NCBI GenBank assembly: GCA_020740775.1
Contig: JAHEWK010000005.1
Span: 62,001 to 126,000, forward strand
Direction of reading: 5' to 3'
DNA: 64,000 bases
DNA from: Ilyonectria destructans
Taxonomy: Eukaryota > Ascomycota > Sordariomycetes > Hypocreales > Nectriaceae
The notes beneath the pieces are model-generated. The model made no database searches. It worked only from the letters and a program-made list of their open reading frames with translations, and was not told the origin of the DNA. Position 1 is the stretch's first letter, and every line of letters starts with the position of its first letter. A program made the position numbers and the translations under genes. Of this stretch, positions 34,158 through 45,372 are shown one piece after another.

Positions 34158-36162
34158 CTAATAGATCGTCTCGTCCCAGCGCCTTCTTAAATTATCCACC
34201 GAAATAGCCTCCTCGCCAGGCCTAAATTGCAATCTCCACAACCCGGGCCCCTGGCGCCAAAACACCTCCACAACGCCGCCCGGCCCAACTGCTATAGCAG
34301 CCGGCTCTTCGTGCGAACGCAGGGATCCCCTGTGCGTGGAGATGTCCGCGACGAGGTCTACACAACGATGGTGCAGGTCTGCTTTGCAAACGCGGTTGCT
34401 GGCGTCGAGGAAGTACATGAGATGATCTTGAGGGGGAGGGGCCATGCACGAACACCGTATCCGGAAATCTGTGACTTGGCCCGGTATGGTGACGGGTTGC
34501 TGGGGATCGAGGGAAAGGAACAGGGGGTATCGCGCCGATGTTAGGCCTGTTATCGAGGCGACTTGCAAGCCGTGGTGGAATTGCACTGAGGTGAGGCCCT
34601 GGTCATCCTGCCGCCTATTCGTCAGCGTAAATATTCGTCAGGCCCGTGGTAGTGCAGACTCACGTTTGGCATTTTGCAACGAGGTAGCCGGAACGGACCC
34701 TTTGCCTCTCGTTCGCAGGTCCAAAGGGCCGTGTGGATGCTGCCATCCTCGCTCGACTGGTGCTTGTCTCTCATCTGGGTCGCCACTATAATATATCTCC
34801 CATCCGCCGTAAAATTACAGGTTTGCGACGCGACAGTCATGCCATCAAAAGAGCTGGGTCCGCGAATGGAAATGGTGACGGCCCAGTCGAAGTCCATCTT
34901 GTGCTCCGCCAGGCGAACAAGCAGAACCTGTGCTGCAAGGCCAACAGCAACAAATGAGTTGCATCGAGAAATTGCCAAACACAGCGGCGTCATGTCCTGA
35001 AGTGGCAGCACCGCCGACATCTCAGCCAGCCCTGAATGGTCCAGTATGACCAGGAACTTGCCCGTCGCGCCCTGCGATACGATAGCAGCTATGCTTCCGC
35101 AACCCTCGGCCACAAAGAGAGTGCTGCCGGAGGTTGCCTGTCCGCCTTGTCCCTTGCGGAGAATGGGGACGAGGTCAATGGGCCTTCCGCTGTCTCCTCG
35201 GGCATCGAGACGAGCTATGACGAGGCTGTTCTTTTCCCAAAGTAGGAGAGATACTCCGTCGGAGGAGAAGCAAAAGGAAAGGTATCTGATATCGCCGCTG
35301 GTACCCGTCGAGACGACTGACGCCGTGGAGTCGGGCTTCGGTTTTCTGAATCGTGCAAGAATCGACGACCGGTGCGATCTTGGCGAGACCGGCACGGCAG
35401 AACCGTTGAAATTAAGGTTGGATGATGAACCGGGGGAGAGAGGCACATAATTAATGGGTCGACGGACATGATACGGCGCGTAGTTTGCGACGGTTGGGTC
35501 GACGGGAATAGGAGGCGAGGATTCTGGCCGTGGCGTCAGAACTTGTCTCGAGGTATCGGGTGGTATCAGCGGCGCGGACTCGGATCTCGGATCAACCGAG
35601 CGGGGGGATAGTCTGGTCGTTTTAGCGCCTGGAGAAGAGTGAGAGAGAGGAGGTGTCAAGTGAATGCCGGCTGAGACTCCGACTGAGACTCCGGCAGGGA
35701 GCTCAGGAATGTGAGGATGAGGAAGTTCTGGAGGAGTCGGCTGCCCGCTCTTTGAACCGAGTGACAGCGGTAGCCTGCGGGCGGTGTGGATTCGCGAACC
35801 GCACTTCGGACAGAGAGTGATACTGTCGGCGGTGAAGTTGAAAAGATTTGACTGGCAGCAAGAAGGGTCAGCGGGAGGAGGACGCAATTGCCAGATTTCC
35901 AGTGAGCAGAGGGAAAACAGATGGAATCGCGAACCAAAGGAACCTGGAAGAGCTGACCTACATCTGAAGTGGACTGGGTCAATCCGGGCAACGGCGGCCA
36001 CCCAGGCTCAATCAAGTGGAGGAACGGGCAGCCGACGACGAGGAATGCCTCGGACCAGAGGGGAATGAGCCCGCCTTCGAGAGCTGCCGCGGGGACTGGC
36101 CCATGTCGAAACATGGTCTGCCCCTCTGCCCTTTTCTTGGGCTGCAAGAAACGGTGCAACAT
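34158..36162 (-). CDS. Uncharacterised protein with zinc-ribbon-like motif and propeller-like C-terminus
   Basis: I do not recognise a named family. A likely start is ATG at 36162 (MLHRFLQPKK) or 36114 (MFRHGPVPAAALEG). The first intron splices STSD to SNLFNFTADSITLCPKCGSR, placing a CPKC motif near residue 75. A Pro/Ser-rich low-complexity segment follows (SPRSVDPRSESAPLIPP), then repeated strand patterns such as IRYLSFCFSSDGVSLLLW, LCLAISRCNSFVAVG and CNFTADGRYIIVATQ that look like beta-propeller blades. The last intron (after KMPN, about 34661-34589) joins DDQGLTSVQFHHGL and the reading ends with RRRWDETIY. It is probably a cytosolic scaffold protein; that role is a guess. It is divergent from the permease across 790 bp. 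Confidence 0.65.
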
Positions 36163-36952
36163 TTACAGGGCCAGACGCACGCGCGGCGGTCCACGGGAAC
36201 CTATATGACAAGTGTTGCCAGGTTCCAGGGCAGAGGACTTGTCTTTCAGCTTGCCGGGTGGGGGCCCTGGGAGGGCTCTCCGGTACTACGTAATTAGTAG
36301 TTAGTGATTGGGAGGTGAGATGGCAGGGTTTACAAAAAAGCAACCTATAATCTGTGATTTGTACAGCAGTCAACCAGCTTGCAGTCCCGTCTCCGTGAGG
36401 TGGATTGAGACATACCGGTGCTAGTTAGCCAGTCACGCTCCCTCGTCCAGGCCGGGGTGGGTCGAAAGCTGCTTCCGGAGGCTCAGCCTCAAGCCATCGA
36501 CGCCAAAGGCTGAAATAGCCCAGGCTATCTTTTGCAGGTTGAGATTCCCATCCCATCACTGGCCCGCTGGTTTGCACGCCGTCCACTGTCCGCCTCAGGC
36601 GCTGCAAGCCACCGCCCCTACGGCCTGAATGGCTTCACCCGTGTCTCTTTTGGGCTGCTGGGCGGTTGGGCTGTTGGGCTGAGCGACGAGCTGAGCGCGG
36701 TCTGGACGCACATCCGTCCCAACTTTGTGGCCAGGCTGGAAACATTGCGGGGTACACTCTGCGAGCTGAAAACGCCATGTGCCGGTGCCTAGTAATAAGA
36801 ACAGGGTCATTATCCAGGAGCCCGCTGACTGGAGACTTGGTACTGCTTTCTTGCATGCCGGCCCATCTCGACTCCAAGTTGGCCCGCAGCGTTTTGCAGT
36901 GTTTCTTTTAGCTTTTTATTTCTTATTTTGCTTTGGAAAACCCCCAAAAAAC
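36163..36952. other. Divergent spacer before the amino-acid permease, no gene seen
   Basis: This region is rather GC-rich but has no convincing gene. It must contain the promoters of both flanking genes. No CCTCGG hexamer was found. Confidence 0.4.
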
Positions 36953-39260
36953 ATGGACGGAACCGGCGGCGTTGAGGAATATCCTCCCCAAAATACCATC
37001 TCAAGGAGGCCCGTCGGGATTGGCATGTCTAGATTGGTCCCACCGGGCACTCCATCTTATTCCCCCTCCACCCATCCGTCGTCGATTCATCCAGCGTCTC
37101 CCGGACAGGATAATGTGTTCCACGACCACAGTGGACAAAGCGTCACCTTAACAGGCACTCCCGAGCCGTCAGGACCCTATACTCAACCGTACTCACTCGA
37201 GAATGGTGGAGATGCCGCCATCCAGCCGGGGAATCAGTTGAGGTTCGTCTCCCGACATCTGCTAACCCCCATCGCTTCCAAGACTAATCCTTCAACTCAG
37301 CGCCGAACTGACGGAGCGCCATGTAAACATGATGGCCTTCTCGCAATGTGTCGGTATCGGGCTCTTCCTCCAGGCCGGCAGAGTCATCTACCTCGCCGGA
37401 CCAGGCCTTGGTGCTATTGCGTACATTCTCAGCGGGACCGTTCTGTGGTCGTGTGCTGCATGCCTTGGCGAGATGACGGCCCTGTTTCCCGTCAAGGGCC
37501 CTATCATCGAATTTCCCCGTCGCTTTCTGGACGAGTCTCTGGGATATACTGCGGGGTGGATGACCTGGTACGTTGCTAAATCCACACAAGTCACCTCAGA
37601 CATTGGCGAAATAACCCCCAAATGCTGACGCTAAGGATAGGTTTTCCTGGATTGTGCTTGTAGCTGCCGAGCTTGTCGCTATAACTCACATTTTCCAGTT
37701 CCGGTACCCTCCAGATCTCCTCCGAGCGGCCGAATACCCTGATTCCACCCTCGAATTCTATCCCAGCGCGTCGCCCGCCGTCTACGTCATCTGTTTCTTT
37801 CTCGTCATGTTGGTTTTCAACATGCTCCCGGTGCGGTGGTTTGGCCGACTGGAGTACTTCTTCGGCACTGCCAAGATGCTCTTCATCATCATCCTCATCT
37901 TCTTCAACGTCATTATCCACATTCAACAGCCTGTCAAGCACGGAGCCTTCTGGACCTACAATGAACCCTACTCGTTCGCTGCCCGAAACATGACCCTTCC
38001 CAACAAGGAGGTCGTCGAGGGAGGCGCCGGCCGCCTCCTCGGCGTGTGGGAAGCCATGACAACCTGCCTCTTCGGCATGATCGGCTTTGAAACCATCGCT
38101 ATCACAGCAGCTGAGAACAAGCACCTTCGGACGGAAGAAACCGTCAAGATTGCCACTCGCAAAATCAGCCTCCGCATCATAACACTCTACACGCTCGCGA
38201 CCTTCACCGTCGGTCTTAACGTTCCCTACACGTATCCCACCATCGTGGACCACGCCGTCATCTCCTTTGGCTTCGGCCAGAACTCGGCCTTTGTCGTCTC
38301 TCCAGTCATTAACCGACTCAGGATTTGGCCGTACTTCATCAACGACTTCATCATCTTTTCTGCCACCACGGCGGGGGCCAATGGGCTTTACAACGCGTCG
38401 CGGACGTTGCATGCGCTGGCCAGCATCCATGAGGTTTGGCCGAGTTGGGGACCCGTACAGGCTCTTCGTCGGAGACTCGAACGGACGAGCTATGGGGTGC
38501 CCCACGCAGCCGTGGTTTTCAGTGCGTGCTTTGGACTCATGGGTTTCCTAGCATGTAACCCAGATTCGCAGAAGATCCTCGGTCGGATGGTTCGGTGTTG
38601 TGTTATCGCCATGATGATTACGTATGGGCTCGTGGCAGCCAGTTTCATCGCGTTCTACAAGAGGTAAGGCTAAAAACTCCTAAGCAGCATGCTTCAACGC
38701 GGGACGCGATTTCTAACGACGGTATTAGTCTGAAAGATGCCGCAGCTGGCCAGAGCAGGGAAGTGGTCGACATCTACAACCCATTGGTCAAGCAGCTTTA
38801 CGACCGCAGTCATCCGCGGTATCCGTATAGGTCACACGGCCAGTACCTCCGAGCATACTATGCGGTATTCGCATGCAGCCTCTTCGTCATCTTCAACGGC
38901 TGGAGAACCTTTATCACCCCCGTGAGCATTGAAGACATTTTCGGATGCTACATTGCCGTGAGTTGCCTCTCCCAGTTAGCATCAGTCCCTCTTTGACGCA
39001 ACACTGACAGACTTGATCAGATCCTTCTGATGGTTGTGATAACAATCATGTATCAAATCAAATTCTGGGGTTGGAACCCCCGCAAGTGGAGGAGAAGGGT
39101 GTCGGATAATCGACTTGAAAGGCCTCAGCCAATGACGGCCGAGTCGAACCCCCGGCGAGGGCAACTGACGTTAGTCGCCGCCGGTGAGATGGCAGATGGT
39201 CCTCGGCGCGTCGAGAATACTAAGAGGTTCGGAAAGTGGTTACTTGTCTGGTTAAAGTAG
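36953..39260 (+). CDS. Amino-acid permease (APC superfamily, YAT type)
   Basis: Five exons (36953-37242, 37301-37567, 37641-38663, 38729-38957, 39021-39260) total 2049 nt, giving 682 residues. A long Pro/Ser-rich cytosolic N-tail precedes the first conserved block, RHVNMMAFSQCVGIGLFLQAG, a variant of the family's IGGxIGTGLF helix. GEMTALFPVKGPIIEFPRRF follows, then the helix pair around FGMIGFETIAITAAENK and the substrate-gate-like ATTAGANGLYNASR. About twelve hydrophobic segments are visible, ending in a charged cytosolic tail. It imports amino acids by proton symport at the plasma membrane. The N-tail is unusually long compared with the roughly 550-600-residue family norm. No CCTCGG site lies upstream. 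Confidence 0.9.
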
Positions 39261-40569
39261 GCGATTATTTCAGGCAACGGAAATCTTACGGGGGCATTGC
39301 CAGTCCGGGTGGGATGATACACTTTGTCCTTTGAAAAAGTCGTAAAGGGAAACAAAACTGCTTTAACCTTCTATATAATGGTATTTATTTTTCCTTGTCT
39401 CTAGGACGGGCGGAAGCTATAATAGGAAGCAAGTCGAACACAAGTTCACCTAAGTTGATATTGTGTTGGAGTCGAAGAATTAAAGGCCTGATTGATGAAG
39501 GTTTTAACATGTGTCGCCCTCAAAGGGACGGAATGGCCGGTGAGATAAGATAATACGAATGCCCAAATAGTTGCGTTCTTTGTGATGGCTTTCCAACTTC
39601 CGAGAGTCTCAAGGAAGGAAGTGCTCAAAGATTACACCTTCGTCCCGAGCCCGACTCCGACTTACCAGATTCGATTGGCGAAGACGAGAAGCGATCATTA
39701 GCAGCCTGGCTTCTTTCTAGCCTTCTGACACCTGTAGATTTAGGTTAGATGATCGAGTGTTGGGACTCGAAGAGAGTTTGCTTTTTTCCGGACTGAAATG
39801 GTAATTACCAACGAACCTTACCCTATACCCTTTATCATCTCAAGCACAGCATTGGGGACGTAAAGCAGAATAGTACCTAGCAAGCAGACTAGACGATTTT
39901 AGATAAACCTTTCCGCAATTGGCAAGGCTGCTAATGAAGGTCAAGTATGGAATCGAGCTACATCGTGTTCTAGATGGTGGCAGCGAGGATGACAAACGTG
40001 GGATACAGACCCGAGATGCGATGCGACCGCCACGCCGGGGCGGTCACTTCGCTCCGCCTGCTGACCAAATCAGCTCCCATCATATGATGTTTGGTCGTAG
40101 TGTGCTGTATCATCGGGGTGTATCTTCGGTGGTGGGTTTTGCTCCTCGCGCCGCCCACTCGTCGCATACGTGGGTGGTTTGGGCTTCCTGTAGTCTCTCC
40201 CTTAATAGATCCAGTAACCTCCTGCTCCCGTCAGTCTTAACAACTTCCGTTCCAACCGAATAGAGCACTTAAGCTTTTTCTGGACCCGCGGGCTGCCGTT
40301 TCTTCAACCCCTCTTGGGCCACCTCACGTATCGACCTCCCAGAGCTAGGTTCGAGGCTAACAGCCTCGGCCCGAGGTTGAAGGATAAGTAAAACCTACCA
40401 AGGTCGATATGTCAACGTAAATAGTCTATTTTACACGGCCTTTATCTAATTCTTAACCTATACTTGCAGTACCGTGTCATCCAGTTGCCTCCGAAACCTT
40501 CAATTCGCCGTCACGCCGTCATAAGTCTGCTTTTCACTTTAGGTTGTCGCACTTCCATAAAGTGTGAGC
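39261..40569. promoter_or_regulatory. Intergenic region with a CCTCGG-C-CCGAGG palindrome before the enoyl-CoA hydratase
   Basis: An inverted pair of Far-type hexamers sits at 40364-40376 (CCTCGGCCCGAGG), about 194 bp upstream of the hydratase start. Further left are a GC-rich hairpin at 40025-40045 (GACCGCC...GGCGGTC) and a 12-bp palindrome at 40078-40089. No gene is supported here. Confidence 0.5.
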
Positions 40570-41403
40570 ATGTCTGCCTCATTTTCTACAAAGACTCAGC
40601 CACCCTCAGGGCTGGGCTTTTTGCGCCTCTCTTACCCAGCAAAACATGTTCTTCTAGCTCGTATGGATCGCCCTTCTTCCTTAAACGCCCTTTCCTCGGA
40701 TGCCCTACGAGAGCTCGATTCGGTTCTGGACTGGTACGATGCCGAGCCCACTCTCCGCGTTTTGGTAGTCACCGGAACAGGGCGCGCATTCACTGCCGGG
40801 GCGGATCTCAAGGAGTGGCGCCGTACACTCGAGGGAGACAAAGGAGAGCAGTTTGGCGTTCGAGAAGGGGTCACTCCATTCACACGCCGCAAGGGGAAGA
40901 AGCCCATCGTGGCAGCAATAAACGGCTTTGCTTTTGGCGGAGGGTGCGAGTTCGCTGTCAACTGCGATCTGGTTGTTGCGGCAGACACGGCCATATTTGC
41001 TCTCCCCGAGGTCAAACGTGGACTGGCCCCGACCGGCGGTGTTCTCACACGGATCGTACACACTGCTGGGATGCAGGTGGCTTCCGAGATTGTTCTCACG
41101 GGGCGGCGGCTTTCCGCTCAGGAAATGCACTCATGGGGGATTGTAAACAAGGTGGTTCCACCTGACAAGGTTGTGGACGAAGCATTGCGCTATGCGTCAC
41201 TGATCGCAGAGAACAGTCCTGACGCTATCGTTTGTGCGAGGGCCGGCTTGCGGCAAGCTTGGGAGACGGCGGATGTTGAAGCGGCGACAGATCAGTGGTT
41301 CCAGCAGCACTTTAGCTTGCTTGAACGGGGTGAAAACATACGAGAAGGTCTGACAGCCTTTATTGAGAAGAGATCGCCTGTCTGGAAGGAGTCAAAGCTA
41401 TAG
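40570..41403 (+). CDS. Peroxisomal enoyl-CoA hydratase/isomerase ending SKL
   Basis: A single exon of 277 residues starts at ATG 40570 (MSASFSTKTQPP). The crotonase fold is clear: GRAFTAGADLKEW (oxyanion-hole loop), AINGFAFGGGCEFAVNCDL with the first catalytic Glu in GGGCE, and FALPEVKRGLAPTGG with the second Glu in PE. The C-terminus WKESKL is a canonical PTS1, so the enzyme should be imported into peroxisomes. It would hydrate 2-enoyl-CoA in beta-oxidation or a related side-chain-shortening pathway. The promoter contains the CCTCGG palindrome, supporting control by a Far/CTF1-type factor. Confidence 0.93.
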   Translation: MSASFSTKTQPPSGLGFLRLSYPAKHVLLARMDRPSSLNALSSDALRELDSVLDWYDAEPTLRVLVVTGTGRAFTAGADLKEWRRTLEGDKGEQFGVREGVTPFTRRKGKKPIVAAINGFAFGGGCEFAVNCDLVVAADTAIFALPEVKRGLAPTGGVLTRIVHTAGMQVASEIVLTGRRLSAQEMHSWGIVNKVVPPDKVVDEALRYASLIAENSPDAIVCARAGLRQAWETADVEAATDQWFQQHFSLLERGENIREGLTAFIEKRSPVWKESKL

Positions 41404-41685
41404 ATGTGTCCTTTTTCTTTTTTAATTAGCTTAACAATAAATGACTCTATTATTACAGAGCATAACCCTAAAATGTTCAAACACTAGTAACGCTACATAT
41501 ATTTATCTTTGTTAGTTGCCTAAAATTCAGACAGTTACGGGGGTTGATGCTAACGGAGCTGTCATAGAGGCGAGTAAAGTTGCGTACCATAAATGAATGA
41601 AAATAAGTGAAGAGAATTAACTTCCCTATTCTTAATACTGCTTTAATTATTTACTCAAAGCTATAAGAGCCCTACAGTTACATAG

Positions 41686-42024
41686 TTAAAGTGCTAACTC
41701 AGAGGCAGCACTACCTTGGCGAGCAGAGAGCTCCCCACCGTGGCCGAACCAACGCTGGGTCTCACCCTCCCACTCGACGGTGCCGTCACAGTACAATTCA
41801 GAAATAGTAAGGCCGGTCTTCCCTGGTGCCGGCCCAACCTCAGCGTCCCGTATGGGTTTCTCAAAAGAGAAGAAAGCGGTACGGCCAGTCAGCGCGACTT
41901 CAAACTTGTTAAAGTACTCGCGTCCAGTGGTCTTGATCGTAGCGGCCTACGTCTGTCTTTCGTACCGCTGGCTTGTTAGCTTTTTAGACTTGCTCTGTAG
42001 CTTAATTTTAGAGAGTAATTTACC
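41686..42024 (-). CDS. Possible unrecognised two-exon gene, 5' end unresolved
   Basis: A minus-strand exon at 41946-41686 (87 codons including stop) reads like protein (TGREYFNKFEVALTGRTAFF, then CDGTVEWEGETQRWFGHGG) with no internal ATG. An in-phase GT-AG intron (42023-41947) would join it to an upstream reading ending PPSTVDNDG, but that reading has no ATG either; the given right boundary is only where this upstream exon ends. Either another 5' intron exists or this is a decayed gene. No domain is recognised. It would be divergent from the enoyl-CoA isomerase. Confidence 0.35.
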
Positions 42025-42626
42025 CCATCATTATCAACAGTGGAGGGTGGATATTGGGGAGGCGCAAATGAATGGAGGCATTCAGCGAGTCTCACCAAGG
42101 GGATGAGTACCACAATGGCAATTGTGAGGGCATAGTGATGAGGTTGGGTGGGTTTATAACGACAAGTAGAGGAACTTAGATAAACGGGTAGGAAACATAG
42201 ATCCGAGGTTATTGAAGAGAGGATATATACTCGATGAGAAATTCCGTGGCAATAACTCCCCCTCGGCTGTACGGCAAGTTGTGGGGCACATGTTCGGAGA
42301 GACTGGAAATCCTGTGTCCGGATAGATTGGAGAACTCCTGTCCGATTGGACTGGGAAGAAGGATTAGAGTTATTTAATATTCTACCGGCTGTCAAAACCC
42401 TGCACTCTGCTGCGGGTTTGGGTCACGTTCTAGCAGATCGGCCCCTAACCCGAACAAGGGGAGGAGGGGGACGGTGTCCTTTCATAATTCTTGCTTAACT
42501 CGTTCTTTCTTTTCTTAATTCTTCGGAATTCTCGTGTTTCTATTGTCTCCTCTTGAATTTCCACTTTGAGTGTCAAAATTTCTCGCTTTCAATTCCTCCT
42601 TGGCTTAAATCCATCCGAGCCACAAC

Positions 42627-43550
42627 ATGGCAGACCAATCCGTTATCAACCTCCAATATCGCGGCCGCGTGGCCGTTTTGACTCTTGAAAATGAGCGCAA
42701 GCTTAATGCATTGGGCGAAAAGGAATATCGTGACCTTGCGCAGAAAATGCGTCAGATTGCGACTCATGACGAAGTTGTCATCACTGTGATTTTGGCTAAG
42801 GGCCGCTACTTTTCAGCGTAGGTACTCTCATCTACTGGATTAACACAGCTGGAGGTTATCATAACCTTTTTGGACATGAGCCAGTCTGAAAAAAAACATG
42901 CCAGAAGAATATGCTAACCAGATCACAGTGGAGCTGATGTCTCCTCTATTAAAGACGCACCCACCTCAGGCCCTGAGGCACATCAACACTGGCTCTCATT
43001 CTTCGTAGCCTCCAACCTCAACATCACCCACGTCTTCGCCACCCACCCTAAAGTCCTCGTCGTCGGTCTCAACGGCCCTGTTGTAGGCCTGACGGCCGCC
43101 CTCATCTCCTTCGCCGACTTTATCTATTGCGCCCCCTCCACATTTCTCCTAACCCCCTTCTCCTCGATCGGCCTCGTCGCGGAGGGCGGCGCATCCCGCG
43201 CTTTAGTGCTACGACTTGGCCCTGCTCGCGCGACCGAGGCGATGCTGATGAGCCGTCGTATTGACGCTGTGGCGCTGGAGAAGTGTGGGTTCGTGAACGA
43301 GATTTTTGACGAGCATAATGACTCCAAGTTCAGAGCGAGGGTCTTGAAAGAGGTGGATGAGAAGTTGGGCGACCATTTGAATGGAGAGAGCTTGATGGAG
43401 ATTAAGAAGTTGATTAGGAAGCCCGAGATGGAAATTCTGCATAATCAGAATGTGCATGAGGTGTTTGCTGGGTTAGAGAGGTTTATGACGGGGGTGCCAC
43501 AGAAGGAATTTGCTAAGCTCGCGAGTGGTGCGAAGCGGCACAAGTTGTGA
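42627..43550 (+). CDS. Peroxisomal delta3,delta2-enoyl-CoA isomerase-like protein ending HKL
   Basis: Exons 42627-42817 and 42929-43550 total 813 nt, giving 270 residues. MADQSVINLQYRGRVAVLTL opens a crotonase fold. The spliced loop YFSA/GADVSS is the oxyanion loop, GLNGPVVGLTAALISFADFI the core helix, and SSIGLVAEGGAS places the isomerase-type catalytic Glu. The ending AKRHKL is a PTS1 variant comparable to yeast Eci1 (HRL). It would shift cis/trans-3-enoyl-CoA to trans-2-enoyl-CoA for oxidation of unsaturated acyl chains. A CCTCGG site lies at 42261. The two crotonases are about 1.2 kb apart on the same strand and may act in sequence. Confidence 0.9.
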
Positions 43551-45372
43551 TTATCTTTGATATGGATGCATTTACCACGCGCAAGATCAGCAGTAAGAGC
43601 TACCAAGAGGCTCCATATGGGACTCTATGCCGGGACATATTAACTCTGCCACCTGCTCAAAACCAGCTAAAGCGCCCGAGAGATAAAGCTCGCCAACTAA
43701 ACAGATCTCTAAATATCAATAGCAACCCAGGGTCCAGCACAAGTCGTCAGCGTTGACATGGCTCTACGATATGAGAGATAGGGCTCTGTGTATGGATTTG
43801 GATCCCTGGAGCCGAGGGTAACGTGCACCAGCACATATGTGCCACATCATCTTCTCCAGATCTTCAGATGCGCCGGGAAGCGAGCCTCGGTCAACGTCTT
43901 CCCCTCATTCCATATTAGGAAAGTAAGCCTCGGTGGGGTTTGCAAACGCTTATATGACTGTGCCACTTCGGCTTCACAGCTCGGCGGCCGAGTGGGTTAA
44001 AAACAAATATGGCTAGAATCTTAATAAGAGAAATGGAGGAGGAGCCTCTAGGACTAAGCCCCAAGAAGCTGAACCCGAGACCCCCTCGTTAAAAGACTGA
44101 TTGGACTTCTGCGGTCTGTACGCAACCAATTAGGTTATCATTTCCGATGAAGTCGGATGAGGCAAAAATACGGAGAGAAGAAGTCATTGATGTTATTACT
44201 GTATCAGCTACTGCATATCGTCGGGAGGAGGGTTTTATATGAGGCATACGCTAGTCTGATTGTCCCTGCCTCACTTGCCCAACAAGGCATTTGCCCAAGT
44301 GTTTGAACCTTACTGTTTGTAGATTACTGCACTTTCTTCTATCTATCTACGTACCTAAAAATTAGATATTGAATAAAAAAAACAATACCGAAATGGAGGA
44401 GGAGAATGAGCGCGCTAGGAGTTGTTCTGGATGATGACTTGGATGATCTGATAACTGAACTTCCCATTGCAATTGCCTCTAGTTTTTGAGAACAGCCTAG
44501 ATCTGAACCGATGTACGCTAAAGCCACAAGGCCAGCTCACCAGCCCTCAAAGAAGGAGAATGTCAAAGTTTACTCTTAATTTCTCGACGATCAATGATAT
44601 CATTGATGGATATATTCATGACACAGCCAAGCTCGGATAAATGCTGAATCCGGCAACCCTTCAAACCCTGTAACTTAGTTCCAGGCATCGACGCAGACCC
44701 TGTCGACACTACCCAAGTCGATTCCTACCCTAATCCACAACTCCGCCACTTCTTAGCGTAGACCTCAGACCCTGTGTTACAAAAACTCTAATAGATTGAT
44801 ATTCTGACCTTGGTCAGAACGGGGCCTGATAACCCTCTTCCGGCCGGTCCGGATGACCGGACCAAGCAATCATCAACATCATCACTGCTTTGAACGCTAT
44901 CCATTCGATCAAATTGACCGTAACGGATTCATCATCAATCTATCCGAGGTTTCATAATACAGGGTCATGTTCCAACAGTAACTCAAAGGCATGCCTTTTC
45001 CTATAGCAATATCCCGCCCCTCCCCCTCTTCGTCTGGAATGTGTACCTCGCTTTTAGTCCACAAGACTGGTACAGCCGTATGAGACTGTAGACTGAGCGG
45101 TACTCCATTTTATTGGTCAATTAAAGTGCGTCCTCTTGGCACACTCGGACGGCTATTTTCCCCGTAATGTGGCCGACCCAACTGCCGAGCTTATTCAGGG
45201 ACGTGCTTCCGAGGCGGATGGTCCTACACCATGACGCCTATTTAATAAACTTCCTACTTACCCATCCCAAATAACTCCATTACAATAGTTTCCTTTTATC
45301 CAGCAGCCCGCACAAAGTTCACTTCTTCCTCTTGACAACAGACAACCACTTGCACCTCAACAAAACGTCACG
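43551..45372. promoter_or_regulatory. Intergenic region with a MITE and several CCTCGG sites
   Basis: The 1.8-kb spacer carries CCTCGG at 43885 and 43928, the MITE at 44768-44966 and CCGAGG at 45209, about 160 bp before the CoA-ligase start. No gene is supported. Confidence 0.45.
44768..44966. mobile_element. Miniature inverted-repeat element, 199 bp
   Basis: Both ends match in inverted orientation: left GACCCTGTGTTACAAAAACT continues ...AATAGATTGAT; the right end, read on the other strand, is GACCCTGTATTATGAAACCT continuing ...GATAGATTGAT. The interior contains GGCCGGTCCGG-AT-GACCGGACC, itself a hairpin. A truncated relative is at 21092-21172. I could not identify a clear target-site duplication, and no transposase is present. 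Confidence 0.65.

Noticed and set aside
37591..38505. A 304-codon open frame on the minus strand
   Set aside because: It is antisense to the permease transmembrane core; its Asp/Glu-rich content mirrors hydrophobic codons on the other strand.
40025..40045. GC-rich hairpin GACCGCC...GGCGGTC, considered as a terminator or ncRNA
   Set aside because: Intrinsic terminators are not used by fungal RNA polymerase II, and no supporting ncRNA features are present.
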